DNA from: Lasiodiplodia sp. COLG20
Taxonomy: Eukaryota; Ascomycota; Dothideomycetes; Botryosphaeriales; Botryosphaeriaceae
Assembly: GCA_009801085.1 (NCBI GenBank)
Contig: VNWV01000004.1
Span: 2,666,001 to 2,730,000 of the forward strand
Direction of reading: 5' to 3'
Length of the DNA: 64,000 nt
Shown: one piece after another, positions 42,850 to 54,017 of the stretch
Layout of the letters: each line of letters begins with the position of its first letter
Position numbering within the stretch: the first letter of the stretch is position 1
Made by a program: the position numbers and the translations under genes
Notes under the pieces: model-generated
Seen by the model: only the letters and a program-made list of their open reading frames with translations
What the model was told of the DNA's origin: nothing
Database searches by the model: none

Positions 42850-43545
42850 CGAATGGCGGGTATCGGTTCTTAAGGTGGGTGGAGCGGAGGCCCGGGGGCG
42901 GATGACGCTGCTGGGTATGAGGGGTTCGGAAGCGATGGCGGCACGGCGTGTATGATGGCCTTGGTGCTTAAACGAGACCTGGCTGGTAGGGCTGAAAGTA
43001 TTTTAACGTATCTTAGAAGCCAGAGTATCCGGGACGCGCTGCTCGTGTGAATTCGAGATATTTTCTTGAACTGTCTCGTTCATGTTTCCTTTCCTTCTGT
43101 GAGATTCTGTTTGCTTAGATATGCTTCTGAAAGGAAGGCGACATCGGCAGGCAAAGCATCAACTGGCGCGAAGCCGCAAAGGCACCACCTGGGAGCAAGC
43201 GCAGCTGCAAATTACAACCGCCGTAAAGAAAAAAAGAAATTTTTGAACTTAGGTTTACTGAGGAAACTTGAGGAGCACATGTAGCATCATCCACAAGAAC
43301 ATTGCAAGTTAAGAATGGCGCGGACATCTCCAGCTCACTTGCCGCCAATTCCTAAAATATTACCAGTGACGTCACCTGCGGCTCTCGGCGCGGTTCCGCG
43401 AGCTTCTGACGGCCCGGGCGCTAGATATTCCGTGCCTTCCTCACTCGGCGTCGGACGCGATGCAATGCCTTGAAGAGTTTCTACTGCAGCCTCGTCACCC
43501 TCATTCTTTCCTCTACACCCACACTCTTTTCTCGTCGCATCAGTC
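42850..43545. other. Intergenic / promoter of the dynamin-like gene
   Basis: A palindromic TGACGTCA lies at about 43367-43374, roughly 170 bp before the dynamin ATG. No gene was seen. Confidence 0.45.
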
Positions 43546-45984
43546 ATGGCGCGCTCCGCTCATTCGCTGGCGGACCCCGCCATGCTGTCCAAGATCGACA
43601 AGCTGTTTGCTTGCAACGTTGGCCACCACATTGACCTTCCGCAGATTGTTGTCGTCGGTGACCAATCCTCCGGCAAGTCGTCTGTCCTCGAGGGCCTCAC
43701 CCGCCTACCCTTCCCGCGCGACAGCGGCCTCTGCACGCGCTTCGCTACTCAGATCACCTTCCGCCGCTCGCAAGCCGCTTGCGTTTCGGTTTCAATCATC
43801 CCAGGCAAGGATGCCACCCAGGACCATGCCGACGTCGCGCGCGCCTGGAAGAAGGCTGACCTTGCGGCACTTGACCTGTCAGCGTTTACAAGCATCATGC
43901 AGGAAGTTCAAGGCGTCATGGGAATTGACAAGAAGAAGACTTTCTCGTCCGACGTGCTGAGCATCGAGGTCAGCGGTCCGGACCAAGAGCACCTCACTGT
44001 CATTGACGTGCCCGGAATCTTCCAGCGCGTCACCAAGGATGTTACCACGAAAGAGGATAAAGAGTTCGTCAAGTCTATGGTGTTCGACTATATGAAGAAC
44101 CCGCGTTCCGTTATGCTCACTGTCATCCCTGCCAATGTGGATGTTGCAACTCAACTCATCCTCGAGATGGCAGAGGAGGTCGACAAAGAAGGCCAGAGGA
44201 CCCTGGGTGTCTTGACCAAGCCAGATCTCGTTGACAAAGGTGCCGAGAAGGCTGTTGCAGACATGGTGGAGGGTCGCACTCATCAACTGAATCTGGGATG
44301 GTGCATTGTCAAGAACCCAGGTCAACAGGACATTGGAAATCTGGATTTTGATCGCTACGCCGAGGAAGACGTCTTCTTCAAGACTGTTGAGCCTTGGAAG
44401 GGTCTTCCTATGGACCGGCTCGGAGTTGAAGCGTTGAGAGAGCGTCTGCAGCTGATCCTCGCCGCCCATATCCGTCGCGAATTCCCCAAGGTCAGTTACC
44501 CTTCACTTGAGATGCCAAGAGTCGTTGCTGACTGTCTTCATGCATGCAGGTCAAGCTCGAAGTGAACTCTAAGCTCAAGGAAGTCAAGAAGGCGCTTAAA
44601 TTCATGGGTCAGAAACGTGATACACCCGCCGAACAGTCGCAGTTCCTCATAGACATCGCCACGCGCTTCCAAGCCATCGCCACTGAGGCTCTCGATGGGA
44701 AGTATGTCAACGACTGCTTCATGCAGTTTCCGATTCTCAAGCTCGCAACGCAGGTTGTCAATCGCGAAGAAGAATTCTCAAAGGACTTTGCACTCTTCGG
44801 ACACACCTACCACTTTTCATCCAATGACGATGATGAGGATGAAAGTGTTGCCCAGAAACAAGTCAACCCGTTTGAAAACATAGTACCTCATGCAAACGCA
44901 CCTACTCAAACCCCCCAACCCCAGGCAAAAATATGTACTCGAACCCTGCCTGCTCAGATGAAAGAAGCCCTCGCGAAATCGCCGCTAAAGGTCCCGCCTC
45001 AGGTACCAGCCTTTGGAAGCACGCAGCCTCTCGGAAGCACCTTCCAATTCACGCAGCCCCAGGCCAAAGCACCAATCTCAAGCTCGAAAGCTCAACGCGA
45101 ATGCAGCTCGAGGAAGCGGCCGTTCTCCGCGACAGGTTTATCGGATATACTCCATGACAACACGATGCTGCCTTGTCCGAAGGGGTCCGAAATCTTGAAA
45201 TGGCTGTCGGAAAGCTTTGTCGAGAGCCGTGGCTTTGAGCTGGGCAACTTCTCTCCGACACTCCTCGGCACGACCATGAAGGCTCAATCGACGAAGTGGG
45301 ATGACTTGGCTTTCGGATTCATATCCGACATCGTCTACATAACCGACTGCTTCATCATCAAGCTGCTCGGTCTGGTTTGCCCGGACAACAGGACCTTTGA
45401 TCGTCTGAAGGAGATGCTAGTAGATGAGCTACAGGTTCGTTACAAGAAGGCGTTCGAGCAAGTGCGTTTCATCTTGCAGGTTGAGCGCTTCAGTACGCCT
45501 GGTACCCTGAACCACTACTTCAACGACAATCTTGAAAAGTGGTAAGTAGTAAAATATATTAAGAAGCTAAGGAACATGACTAACGAGAAGCAGTCGCCAG
45601 AAGCGCCTGCGCAAGCTCGCTGAATCCAAGTCTCGTTCAAACGAAAGCGGTATCTCATTCGTGCGTGTGGATGACTTGGTTCAAAGCTCGACTGCCATGA
45701 GCAACAAGGACCATGCTGTCCAGGACCTCCATGACATCCTCAAGGCCTACTACAAAGTTGCTCGCAAGCGCATCGTCGACAACATCGTGAGCCAGGGCGG
45801 CCGCTACTGGCTTATCATTGGCCCAGACACGCCACTGAAGCTCTTCAATCCCGCCTTCGTTAGCCAGATGTCGATGGAGCAGCTGCAGGAGGTTGCCGGA
45901 GAAGATGCCTTGACCAGGCGTAGGCGTGCTCAGCTTCTCAGGGAGCACGATGACTTGGAGAAGGGCAAAAAGATCCTCTCTTAA
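43546..45984 (+). CDS. Dynamin-like GTPase
   Basis: Three exons, 43546-44490, 44550-45541 and 45594-45984, give 775 aa. The GTPase domain shows P-loop GDQSSGKSS (residues 38-46), G2 threonine in RFATQIT, G3 DVPG (about 155) and G4 TKPD (about 225). The middle/stalk region follows, then a C-terminal GED-like helical segment ending LREHDDLEKGKKILS. Dynamins assemble on membranes and use GTP to remodel or cut them. There is no PH domain or transmembrane segment, so it resembles the Mx/fungal DnmA-like soluble class. A Pro/Gln/Ser-rich stretch (about 44880-45110) is inserted within the stalk and is probably a disordered loop. The cellular membrane target is unknown. It is unrelated in sequence to its neighbours. 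Confidence 0.9.
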
Positions 45985-46750
45985 TGGAGTGACATACGAC
46001 TTCAGGCTTAAAGTCAGCGTCTGGATAGTATCAGAGATGGCAAAAATCCACAGTGGGTTTTGAATAGCTTTGCCCGTCTTGAAACAGCTTTGTCTTCCTG
46101 GGTGAGCAGTTGAAGCAAATGCTGTACCTTTCATAGCCCAAATAGCAATCAGGATATCTGCTTCAACTTCCCATTCATGTGATGTGTCTTCTAGTGGGTA
46201 TGCCACCCGCTGCCTGATGTTGGATGAGCGAATGAGTACTTGCATGTTCATAAGCACTAGTGGCTCAGCGATGTTAGCTCCCGTCATTCCCTTGGCGGCA
46301 ACTGGGCACCAAGGAATGATATCTCAGACTGTACCAATGAGCCTCCGCAGAAGTCGAATCTCTCGTCTTTGAGAAGAGTACCTGGAAAGGCTCAAAGAAA
46401 GGTCCTACCGTAAATTACTCTAGGATTGTTCTCCGGTCTTATTTCCGTGAACTTCCGGGATTGCAATGAGAAAAGTGGCTGCTACATCGTTTGGGATGGT
46501 TATTGGTAGCTCACATCACCGATCCGCCTCTGACGTACGTGGAGTAACTGCCCCGCATCCTCCGGGAGCTCCGAACTTACACAAAAACCCCTCTTTCATC
46601 TCGATAATTTCTCCAGTTTCCAACGGACGCGAAAAGCAACAACTGCCGAAATAAAGAGACAAAGAAACCCAAACAGCCCTGCCCGGATAGCAAACCCGCC
46701 CCCACCCCCACCAAAGCAAAAGACGACAAAGCCCGCCCCTCCTTCCCAAA
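45985..46750. other. Intergenic, nothing recognised
   Basis: No coding or RNA signal; the right edge is the leader of the NmrA-like gene, with a C/A-rich run just before its ATG. Confidence 0.5.
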
Positions 46751-47797
46751 ATGGTCAAAGTCGCCATCGCAGGCGGCACCTCGCCCACCCTCGGCCAAGC
46801 CATCGTCTCGGCCATGCTCAAAACACACCCCGAAAACACCCCCGTCGTCATCCTCTCCTCGCGCCCGCCGCCCTCCACCCCCACGCACGCCACCGCCGCC
46901 GATCCCACCACCATCGCCGCTTCTTCCGACCCGACAACCATCAACACCACCAGCACCCTCCACGCCGGCCGCGTCGAGGTCCGCCACGTCGCGTACGCCT
47001 CTCACACTTCCCTGACTGCTGCCCTGCACGACGTGCACACCGTCGTGTCCGTCATCAAGATCGCGGATCCGGTTGCGATGCGCGACGTGCAGCTCGCGCT
47101 GCTAAGAGCCGCGAAGGCGGCTGGGTGCAGGCGGTTTGCGCCGAGCGAATGGGCGTTTGGGGCGGCGGGGCGCGTGGATGCGGTGAGGGGGAAGGACGAG
47201 GTGTGGGAGGCGTGCAGGGCGAGCGGGCTCGAGTGCGCGCGGTTTCGGTGCGGGGCGTTTATGAATTATTTGGCGATTGGTCGGGGGTTTGAGAGTGCGG
47301 ATGCGAGGGAGAAGGCGTTGGCGGGGTTGGAGGATGGGCCGGTGTGGTGGGATTTTGAGAGGGGGGTGGCGGAGTTGCCGGTTGTGGAGGGGGATGGGGG
47401 GGAGAGGAGGTTTCCGAGGGTTACGTTGACGGAGATTGATGATGTGGGGAGGTTTGTGGCGGCGGCGTGTGCGTTGACGGAGGGGAGTTGGTTGGAGGAG
47501 ATGGATATGGTGGGGGAGACGGTAAGGGTGGATGAGGTGGTGGGGTTAGTGAAGGAGTGTTTGGGGATTGAGTTGAAAGTGGTGGATGTGACGAGAGAAG
47601 AGTTGGAGAGAAGGGTAAGTGAGGTGGAAGGGGTGGGGAAAACGAGGGAAGAAGTGGTCAAAAAGATGGTTGCGCAGCTTTCGTTGGTGATGTTGGAAGA
47701 GAAGGAGGGGTGGGCCATCATGAAACCGACATTGAATGAACTGTGCTGGCATACCAAGCCGTTGAGCGTGAGGGAATATCTGACGAATTATCAGTGA
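46751..47797 (+). CDS. NmrA-like / isoflavone-reductase-family NAD(P)-binding protein
   Basis: Single exon, 348 aa. The N-terminal Rossmann motif VKVAIAGGTSPTLGQAIV carries the glycine-rich GGTxxxLG of the NmrA/isoflavone reductase type. Supporting segments are VHTVVSVIKIADP, AAKAAGCRRFAPSEWAFG, CARFRCGAFMNYL, VTLTEIDDVGRFVAAA, and a C-terminal substrate domain ending TKPLSVREYLTNYQ. Fungal members are NADPH-dependent reductases of aromatic or other small molecules, or redox-sensing regulators. A Thr/Ser/Pro/Asp insertion (about residues 36-65) is unusual. Wobble bases change sharply from C-dominated in the first third to G/T-dominated in the rest. Function in context is unknown; it is about 4 kb from the oxygenase cluster, so membership is uncertain. 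Confidence 0.86.
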   Translation: MVKVAIAGGTSPTLGQAIVSAMLKTHPENTPVVILSSRPPPSTPTHATAADPTTIAASSDPTTINTTSTLHAGRVEVRHVAYASHTSLTAALHDVHTVVSVIKIADPVAMRDVQLALLRAAKAAGCRRFAPSEWAFGAAGRVDAVRGKDEVWEACRASGLECARFRCGAFMNYLAIGRGFESADAREKALAGLEDGPVWWDFERGVAELPVVEGDGGERRFPRVTLTEIDDVGRFVAAACALTEGSWLEEMDMVGETVRVDEVVGLVKECLGIELKVVDVTREELERRVSEVEGVGKTREEVVKKMVAQLSLVMLEEKEGWAIMKPTLNELCWHTKPLSVREYLTNYQ

Positions 47798-48144
47798 GAG
47801 GGAGGAGGAGCGACGTAGCGAGAGGTTTCGGTGAGTTTTTATTTGGACTTTGCCCACTATTTCCACTACTATACTTTTTCCAACATAACCCGAGTTTGAA
47901 GATACCGATGCTTCTACAATTTGAATTTCTAACGGCCGTGTAACCCATCAATAGTTCGTTTTAAGCCTTTGCCTAATATCGATACCACTTCAGGCGCTTC
48001 AATTTAGTCATAATAAGGTCAGGACTTGTTGTGCCTTGTTCAAGCCCTCAAGCAACATACCAACCTTGCATTTCCGCGATGTCAGCTCAACATCAGGAGA
48101 CTGCATATTTTGTCATGGACTTACCTGAAGCACCGTCCAGCGTC

Positions 48145-50033
48145 TTAAACAAGATAAGTAAGAGGGTAATAATCAAACCAACGCTTCATCTTGTTGATAA
48201 ACTGCCCCTCAAGGAATGTAAACTCTGGGAAATCATCCGACAATCGGTTTGGATCAGTCTCCTTAATTTCTGTAGGATTTTGCTCTTGCTGAGGCTGACT
48301 CGAACTTTGCTGTGGTTGCTGAGTTTGGCTTGCTTGCTGCTGACTCTGCTGCTGACTCTGCTCCTGTCCCTGCTGGCCCGACTGATTGTCTTCCACAAAG
48401 GTGAATTCTGGGCGATCGCTGTCGGCCGGGCTTGGATCACTCTCCTTGATCTCCGAAGGGCCTTGATCTTGTTGTTGGGTTGGCTGCTGAGTCGGTTGAC
48501 TCTGCGGTTGGGTTGACTGTTGGGTCTGTTGGTTCTGCTGAGTCTGCTGTTGGTCTTGCTGTCCATCTTCTTGAACAAAGGTAAATTCTGGGCGATCATC
48601 TGATTCCGGGCTTGGACCGTTCTCCGTGATCTCCGAAGGGCCATCTCCTTGACCCTGCTGGCTGTTGTCTTGCTTCGGTGCATCCGTACTCTGTTGGTTC
48701 TGCCCCTGCTGGGTTGTGGTCGTTTGTTGCGGGTTCTGATCCGGTTGGCTTTGTTGTTGATCGTCCTGAACAAAGGTAAATTCTGGACGGTCATCTGATT
48801 CCGGGCTGGGTCCATTCTCCGTGATCTCGGAGGGACCATCCCCTTGCCCCTGTTGGCTATTCTCCTGCTTTGGTGCATCCGTACTTTGTGGGTTCTGTGC
48901 TTGCTGACTTGAAGTTTGTTGGTTCTGCCCCTGCTGGGTTGTCTGTTGCTGATTCTGATCCGTCTGGTCTTGCTGATCATCTTGAACAAATGTAAACTCT
49001 GGGCGGTCAGAGTCCGGCGGGCTTGGGTCGTTTTCCTTGATTTCAGAGGGATTCTGTTCCTGGGTATTGGTGGCCGACCCCGCTGGGGTATTAGAAGAGA
49101 TGAGATTGGAAACAGCAACACTCGTGGTGGTCGTGGTTCCTTTCGTCTCACTTGAAACTGAAGCGGTATCTGGCAGGATAAATACCGTGCCTATACCACT
49201 GCTTTGTACAACCCCAAGCTTGTCTTTGAACCAGCATGCAGAAGTGTAGCTCGCGGCAAAACAGCCCTGTTGCCTTGCGCAGAGATCCGCACACTCTTTC
49301 GGGTTTGCAGCCGGCGCACTGTGGAAGCTGTTGACGTTGTTGTCTACACCACAGATGATGCGGAACGTTTTGCCGCCGGTTGTGTATTGGAGACCAGGCG
49401 ACGGAAGACATGGCGCATCGGCTCGCTTTGCAAGTTTGGTATTGGTTTGCATACCAGCCGTGCTAGACTGAAGATCTTCTGGAGGAAGTGTCAAGCTGGG
49501 CCCACTCCAGGCCGTTTCGATAGACCCAGCGGAGATACTGGTCGGTGCAGACGATGAGGAGCTACTCGCACGTGCACTGGCCATTGCAGCTTTACCGCTG
49601 GCTACGCAGGAGCAAGCGCTGGAGAGGGCAGTAATATCGCTACAGTACGTACGCGCCCAGAACGGTACGGCAGTGGATACTGCAATATTTGTTGCTTGTC
49701 TCGCCGTCAAGCGGGAGCATACTCTGACTGCATCACCGCGTCTGGCCAGAAAGCCGCGTGGACAAGCTAAGATATATCAATAATGCTTTCATTGAAGATA
49801 ATTGAGCATGCGAGCATACCATCGATGAAGCAGCGTCTGGGATTGAATCTGACAGCGGTCGCGGTTGTTGTAGTCGCCGCAGTAGACGTGGTCGTCCCTG
49901 AAATACGGCTGAAAGAGTGCTTGTGCTTGTTCTGGCCATGGAAACCGTTGTGATGATAAGCGTGAAAGTAATGATCATCAGCCAGAGCAATTAGGGCAGT
50001 GCAAGCCAGGGTAATAAAAATGAGCAACTTCAT
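48145..50033 (-). CDS. Secreted PAN-like protein with five PSEI..RPEFTFV repeats
   Basis: Exons 50033-49820 and 49766-48145 give 611 aa. Residues 1-18 (MKLLIFITLACTALIALA) are a signal peptide. Next come a His-rich then Thr-rich stretch, a Cys/Ser segment, a dibasic site (AKR, about residues 184-186), and a PAN/apple-like Cys domain (about 191-250: PCLPSPG, FRIICGVDN, CADLCARQQGCFAASY, ACWFKD). From about 311 on, five copies of a unit of form PSEI(K/T)E..PSP.SD.RPEFTFV are separated by Gln-rich linkers; the last copy is the most diverged. PAN domains bind carbohydrate or protein outside the cell, so a wall-associated, adhesive or effector role is plausible but unproven. The C-terminus is uncertain: a good GTAAGT donor lies just after the stop (about 48122), so a further exon may replace the last residues. 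Confidence 0.72.
48180..49100 (-). repeat. Five-unit coding tandem repeat with Gln-rich linkers
   Basis: Protein-level units start near 49045, 48820, 48625, 48440 and 48270. Each has an acidic PSEI..PSP motif and then DRPEFTFV (FPEFTFL in the last). Units two and three are nearly identical, suggesting recent duplication; linkers vary in length and are Gln/Ser/Thr-rich. Confidence 0.75.
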
Positions 50034-50735
50034 TTTGTGAATCGACAGGATGGAAAGAGTGTTCCATCCACTGGTGTCGAGAGAGAGGCAATCATTATCG
50101 GGTATACTTATCCGACTATCGTTTGTTCAGCTCACTGTCCCGGGTTTGTGGTTTGGAATGAGAGATGGGAACAGACAAAGGCTCATCTTTCATCTTCCCG
50201 CTTTTATGAGGGCCCCACAGAAGCCTCAACTTCCAGTAGCGGATTGGAGGAAAGTCAGATAACAAAGAAAACTTTGAAGGTGGTGGGACCTGAAGCACAA
50301 CCATAGCTCGTCACATTTCCACCAGAAAGTCGTTTCGCACAATCGATAACGTCTTTTTCTGAAAAACGCCAAAGACAAAGATCGCACGCAACTTACATGC
50401 CATGAACGCAGCGTTACGTGGTGCGAAAAATAAGATGCTCAAACAATAGCTTAGCGTAGTTACTAAGCTATCTTTAATGTCACTGTTTCTTCTGGTGTGG
50501 ATAAAATGTAGTAAAGGTAAAGTGTGTGTCTAAAATGATTGCTTAAACGACGACGCTGTGGTATAGTACGAGTGAAGCAAGTGTGATTCATATAGCGGTA
50601 ATTTTTCTCACACATTACTACTAGAATACCCATAACTCCTGAATAAATATGAGTATGGGTCCGTTTATCGCTGAAAATGCCTATAGCTAACCAATTCCCA
50701 AACCTTCGGCTTTAGTAAAGCCTCATCTCTATTGA
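50034..50735. repeat. AT-rich intergenic pocket with an inverted repeat
   Basis: Much richer in A+T and TpA than neighbouring genes. A perfect 8-bp inverted repeat TAGCTTAG/CTAAGCTA with an 8-nt loop lies at 50447-50470. No gene was seen. It may be a relic of RIP-mutated DNA or a small transposon footprint. Confidence 0.4.
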
Positions 50736-52488
50736 TTATCCTCGATCACCCTGAGAAGAGAACTCCGAAAATGTCCTGAAAGTTTCCATGTAGGATTGGC
50801 CCATGTTTTGACCGAAAAACTGTTGAGGATCGCCCATCATCAGCTGGGCTTCGAATTCAGGATCTTGTAGGAATGGCTGCTCCCCGGGCCACTGTAGTGG
50901 CAAGTTCTCAGACATCTCATCCAGTTGTGACTGCATAGCTTCGCTAGCGTTTCCTTGCTCTTCTTGCATTGGTGTAGCCATCTCCCCCATTTCTTCATAC
51001 TCTAAAGCTCCCGACATCTGCTTTTCCTCGTTTAGCTGTTCTATTGCCGTTCCATTGTTGTTGTCATCTGTTTGGATAGCTTCGCTTGACTCCTCGACCT
51101 CTTCATCATCTAATCGTCCCGAGGCCCCCTCTTCCAAGAACAAAGAGAATAACCTGTCCAGGGATGTTTGAACCACAGACGTCATTATCTCTGACAGGTG
51201 TGAGTACCCTCGGTTTGCTAGCTCTTCTCTAACAAGTTGTGGTAGTCGGCGGCGGCGAAAGCTGTCGTACTTTTCCAATCCTGTTGGTTGCTCATAGTCT
51301 GGACAACAGAAATTATAGAGTGAGCTCTATACTTAAACATTTATTCAAGAGATAGCATGCCAGATTTTGGAGCTTACATGGACTCGGGGTTTCGCAATTC
51401 GCGGGAAGGTCGAAGAGGATACGATAAGCTTTCCTCCATCGTTCTTCTTCCGGCACGCCCTTCAATCCGGTTTTTGACTTCAGTTTCGTTTCTTTCTCGT
51501 ACGTTATTGACTCTCTCTCGGGTAGTGCCTCTCGAACAACCTTTTTGCAACGTTCTTCGCTTGCCAAATGAGATTGTAGAATCCCTGGGTTATCAAACTC
51601 CTCGGAGCATCTTGGACATTCGTGACGTGGATGGTGAACCCTGTAGATATGCTCCCTATATAGCATTAATCAAAAGGCCCTACTAGAACTATTATCGCTG
51701 ACAAACTACTAGACTTACTTGACACGGTTCACACTAGTGAATCCCGGGGGTTTGAAGCAGCTGTGGTTGTTTCTGCGTTTTACTGGATTCTTTTTGAAGT
51801 ACGGACAGCCGAACCTTTTAGGCTGCGAAACGAGCCCAGAATTATTCTGAGAGTCCGACCTCCTGCGTTTCTCTCCTCCACCATCATTGTCGTCGTGTGG
51901 CCCGGAGTTAGTAGATTTTCGTTTTTGGCCAATGCCTGTAACGGAAGATGCAGCTGTAGAGCCCACCGTACTAAAGCAGCTTGAGGATCCAGTTGCTCGA
52001 GTCATACCATCACCTGCATCTGAAATTCCTGGTTGGTAATCTTCGGGTGGAGTGCTATCGGTTGTGCTGCATGCACTATCATCCTCTGAAAAGTTCCAAT
52101 CCTCTTTCTCAGTAATCCGCCAAAATTCTTCCATGACTTTGTCAACTACCTCTGCATTGATTGAGTGTAAGTATGATCTGATAAGATCAGATAATCCCCG
52201 AGGAGGCTCATCACAGTCCGATCTCTGCGCGGTGACTGTTGCGGTTGATGCTTCTCTACCACCCTTGGTGCTCGATTGGAATTTCGGGTCGGAGCTGTTT
52301 GATATTTCTTCATCTATTGTCGGAATTGTGCAATTTCCCAAAGTTGGTGCAGTTCCGGGAAGAAAGGAATGCCCGAACTGCTTAGGTCTGAATGCCTCGC
52401 GAAAGTCATCGAATATCTTTCCCAGAATTGCTGCCATCCCTGGCTGACCGTTGAGTTTGGCCAGTATGTATGTTTCATGGATTTCCAT
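50736..52488 (-). CDS. Fungal C2H2-type zinc-finger-like protein (intact downstream unit)
   Basis: Exons 52488-51719, 51655-51378 and 51298-50736 give 536 aa; junctions are in phase. The core is FGCPYFKKNP....CFKPPGFTSVNRVKEHIYRVHH, then ECPRCSEEFDNPGILQSHL, a common Pezizomycotina double zinc-finger-like arrangement. It is followed by the conserved WRKAYRILFDLP...PSPYYE segment spanning the last intron, and a helical, acidic C-terminus. Before the core lies a disordered Ser/Asp-rich region with a basic stretch (GEKRRRSD) that may be a nuclear signal. Function of this family is not established. The first about 60 residues resemble the C-terminal segment of a further family copy, whose remains lie upstream on the same strand, so the true start could be different. 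Confidence 0.65.
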
Positions 52489-52539
52489 AACTCTGAAATT
52501 CTGCTGCTTTCTGAGAAATTCTCTGTCGCAAAGACCTGT

Positions 52540-53072
52540 GAGGTGTTAGGATTTCCACACTTTGATGGATCTACAGGCCATTCTTGCCCAAGAAATACGC
52601 ACGCGGATGGGGTATGTTTCCTTGATGGTTGGGAAATATCTGAACCCAAATATTCTGGAACTTTTCAAGTTCTGTATCACCCAAAAGTTTAGGCTGAAGT
52701 GGAAGTTTATGGTCATGTGCTATGTGTTCTCTGTAGCAAAAGTGAGCAAAATGTTCTAAAGTTTGCGGGCGCTGAAGCTCCTCAATTGAAAAACTACCTC
52801 AATAAGTGCACATCTTCAAAGCTATCCAACCTGCAGGGCGAGTGCTCGGGAACTAGGTGAGGGTTTTTGAGAAAGTAAGGACACAGCATTGGTCGTTGTG
52901 GTCCATGACCTGCCAGGCTCGGAGACGCCAGTTCGGATATGCCATGTTTCGACAAAAGATCAGATTGCAACGGCTGATCAGTAACTGTTGATGATTCTGT
53001 TTCTGGTGGTGGGGAGAGCGGGAAGACTTTTCGGTTTGGGAGGACGAAGAAACCTTGTGCTGTCGTTGCCAT
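52540..53072 (-). pseudogene. Degenerate upstream copy of the same zinc-finger-like gene
   Basis: Exon 53072-52798 encodes MATTAQGFFVLPNRKVFPL and then LCPYFLKNP...CRLDSFEDVHLLR, the first finger half of the family. The next segment (about 52590-52757) has EHFAHFCYREHIAHDH followed directly by FQNIWVQIFPN and PHP, equivalent to the segment before the family's last intron. The CxxC...H second finger half is missing, and the join between the two segments is out of frame with any GT-AG intron found (the only candidate is 42 nt and shifts frame). A following piece (CDREFLRKQQNF) runs in frame into the intact downstream unit. This looks like a head-to-tail duplication in which the upstream copy decayed. 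Confidence 0.55.
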
Positions 53073-53600
53073 GGCGTGACTCAAAGCATGCTCTAGAATA
53101 CGGATTGTCGATGCATGATATGTCACTTGTGTCGACCGAAAAGGTCAAGACAGCGCTGAGTGGGAAGGGCGGCGCCCACTCTTAATCAATGAGGGGTAAG
53201 ACAGGCGAGTAGTTGGGGCGGCAGCGGGGCTGTGCATGCGCGAGACATCTATGCGCAAATGCGAACAAATATTTTGCGAGTAGAATATCAACCAACCAGC
53301 TTCCATAAGACCGCGCTAATGAGAACACCACTGAAAATGATTTGATCAGAACCTTGCCACGTACGATTTGCCCTTCAACCCCCAGCAGAAAGATTAAGAC
53401 CCTCAATTAGTGTCGGTTGGCGCTCATTCCGCCCTCGCTCGAATGATCGGCTATTAAAGCACCGCAGCAGAGCAGCACCAGGCTGTGTTTTTCAACCGCC
53501 TCTGAACCAATCATCAAGCTGCACTACAGGTACTTCCCTCCCAACTTCAAAAAAAGAAGAGCAGCTGTTTACATGTTTGCAGATAGTGTAAAGCTTTGTA
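53073..53600. other. Intergenic between divergent genes
   Basis: No coding signal. It should hold promoters for the minus-strand zinc-finger copy and the plus-strand CxxC gene. Confidence 0.45.
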
Positions 53601-54017
53601 ATGACAAAATCATTCTACTGCTGCCAGTGCGGATTTGGCCCGATGGGCCTCGATATCCATCCGGCTTGTATTTCCTGTGGCGCAATCCCTTGCGCAAGCT
53701 GCATATGGATCGACAATTACTCGATAGGCCTTCCGCCGGTTTTCTTTGGGACAGATGCAGCACACCAGATCGAAAATGCACACCCTCCGCAACCAAAGTC
53801 AACAGCTCGCAACAATGATCCTGATGACTCTCGACCTGAGCAGGTCATGAATTCGGATATAAGAGACGGATCGTCAGGGGTGTTCCAATGGCTTAATTTT
53901 GAGTGTCGGTGTAGCAAAGGCGGATTCCGCAGATCGAAAGAAAGGATATTTTGGTATGAGCATAGCTGGAATCGGAAGTGGTTGCGACGAGGCAGTCAGA
54001 CTTACCTGCGAGTATAA
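53601..54017 (+). CDS. Small CxxC protein, probable zinc-binding fungal hypothetical
   Basis: 138 aa, single exon. The N-terminus MTKSFYCCQCGFGPMGLDIH followed by PACISCGAIPCASC has paired CxxC motifs typical of small fungal zinc-ribbon-like proteins. The remainder is polar and ends with another Cys pair (FECRCSKGG). No family name can be given. It is transcribed divergently from the zinc-finger pair and sits beside an AT-rich pocket. A missed 3' intron is possible. Confidence 0.6.
   Translation: MTKSFYCCQCGFGPMGLDIHPACISCGAIPCASCIWIDNYSIGLPPVFFGTDAAHQIENAHPPQPKSTARNNDPDDSRPEQVMNSDIRDGSSGVFQWLNFECRCSKGGFRRSKERIFWYEHSWNRKWLRRGSQTYLRV

Noticed and set aside
48180..49100. Repeat protein as a Kex2-processed peptide precursor (RiPP type)
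   Set aside because: No dibasic sites between the repeats; the only such site lies before the PAN-like domain.
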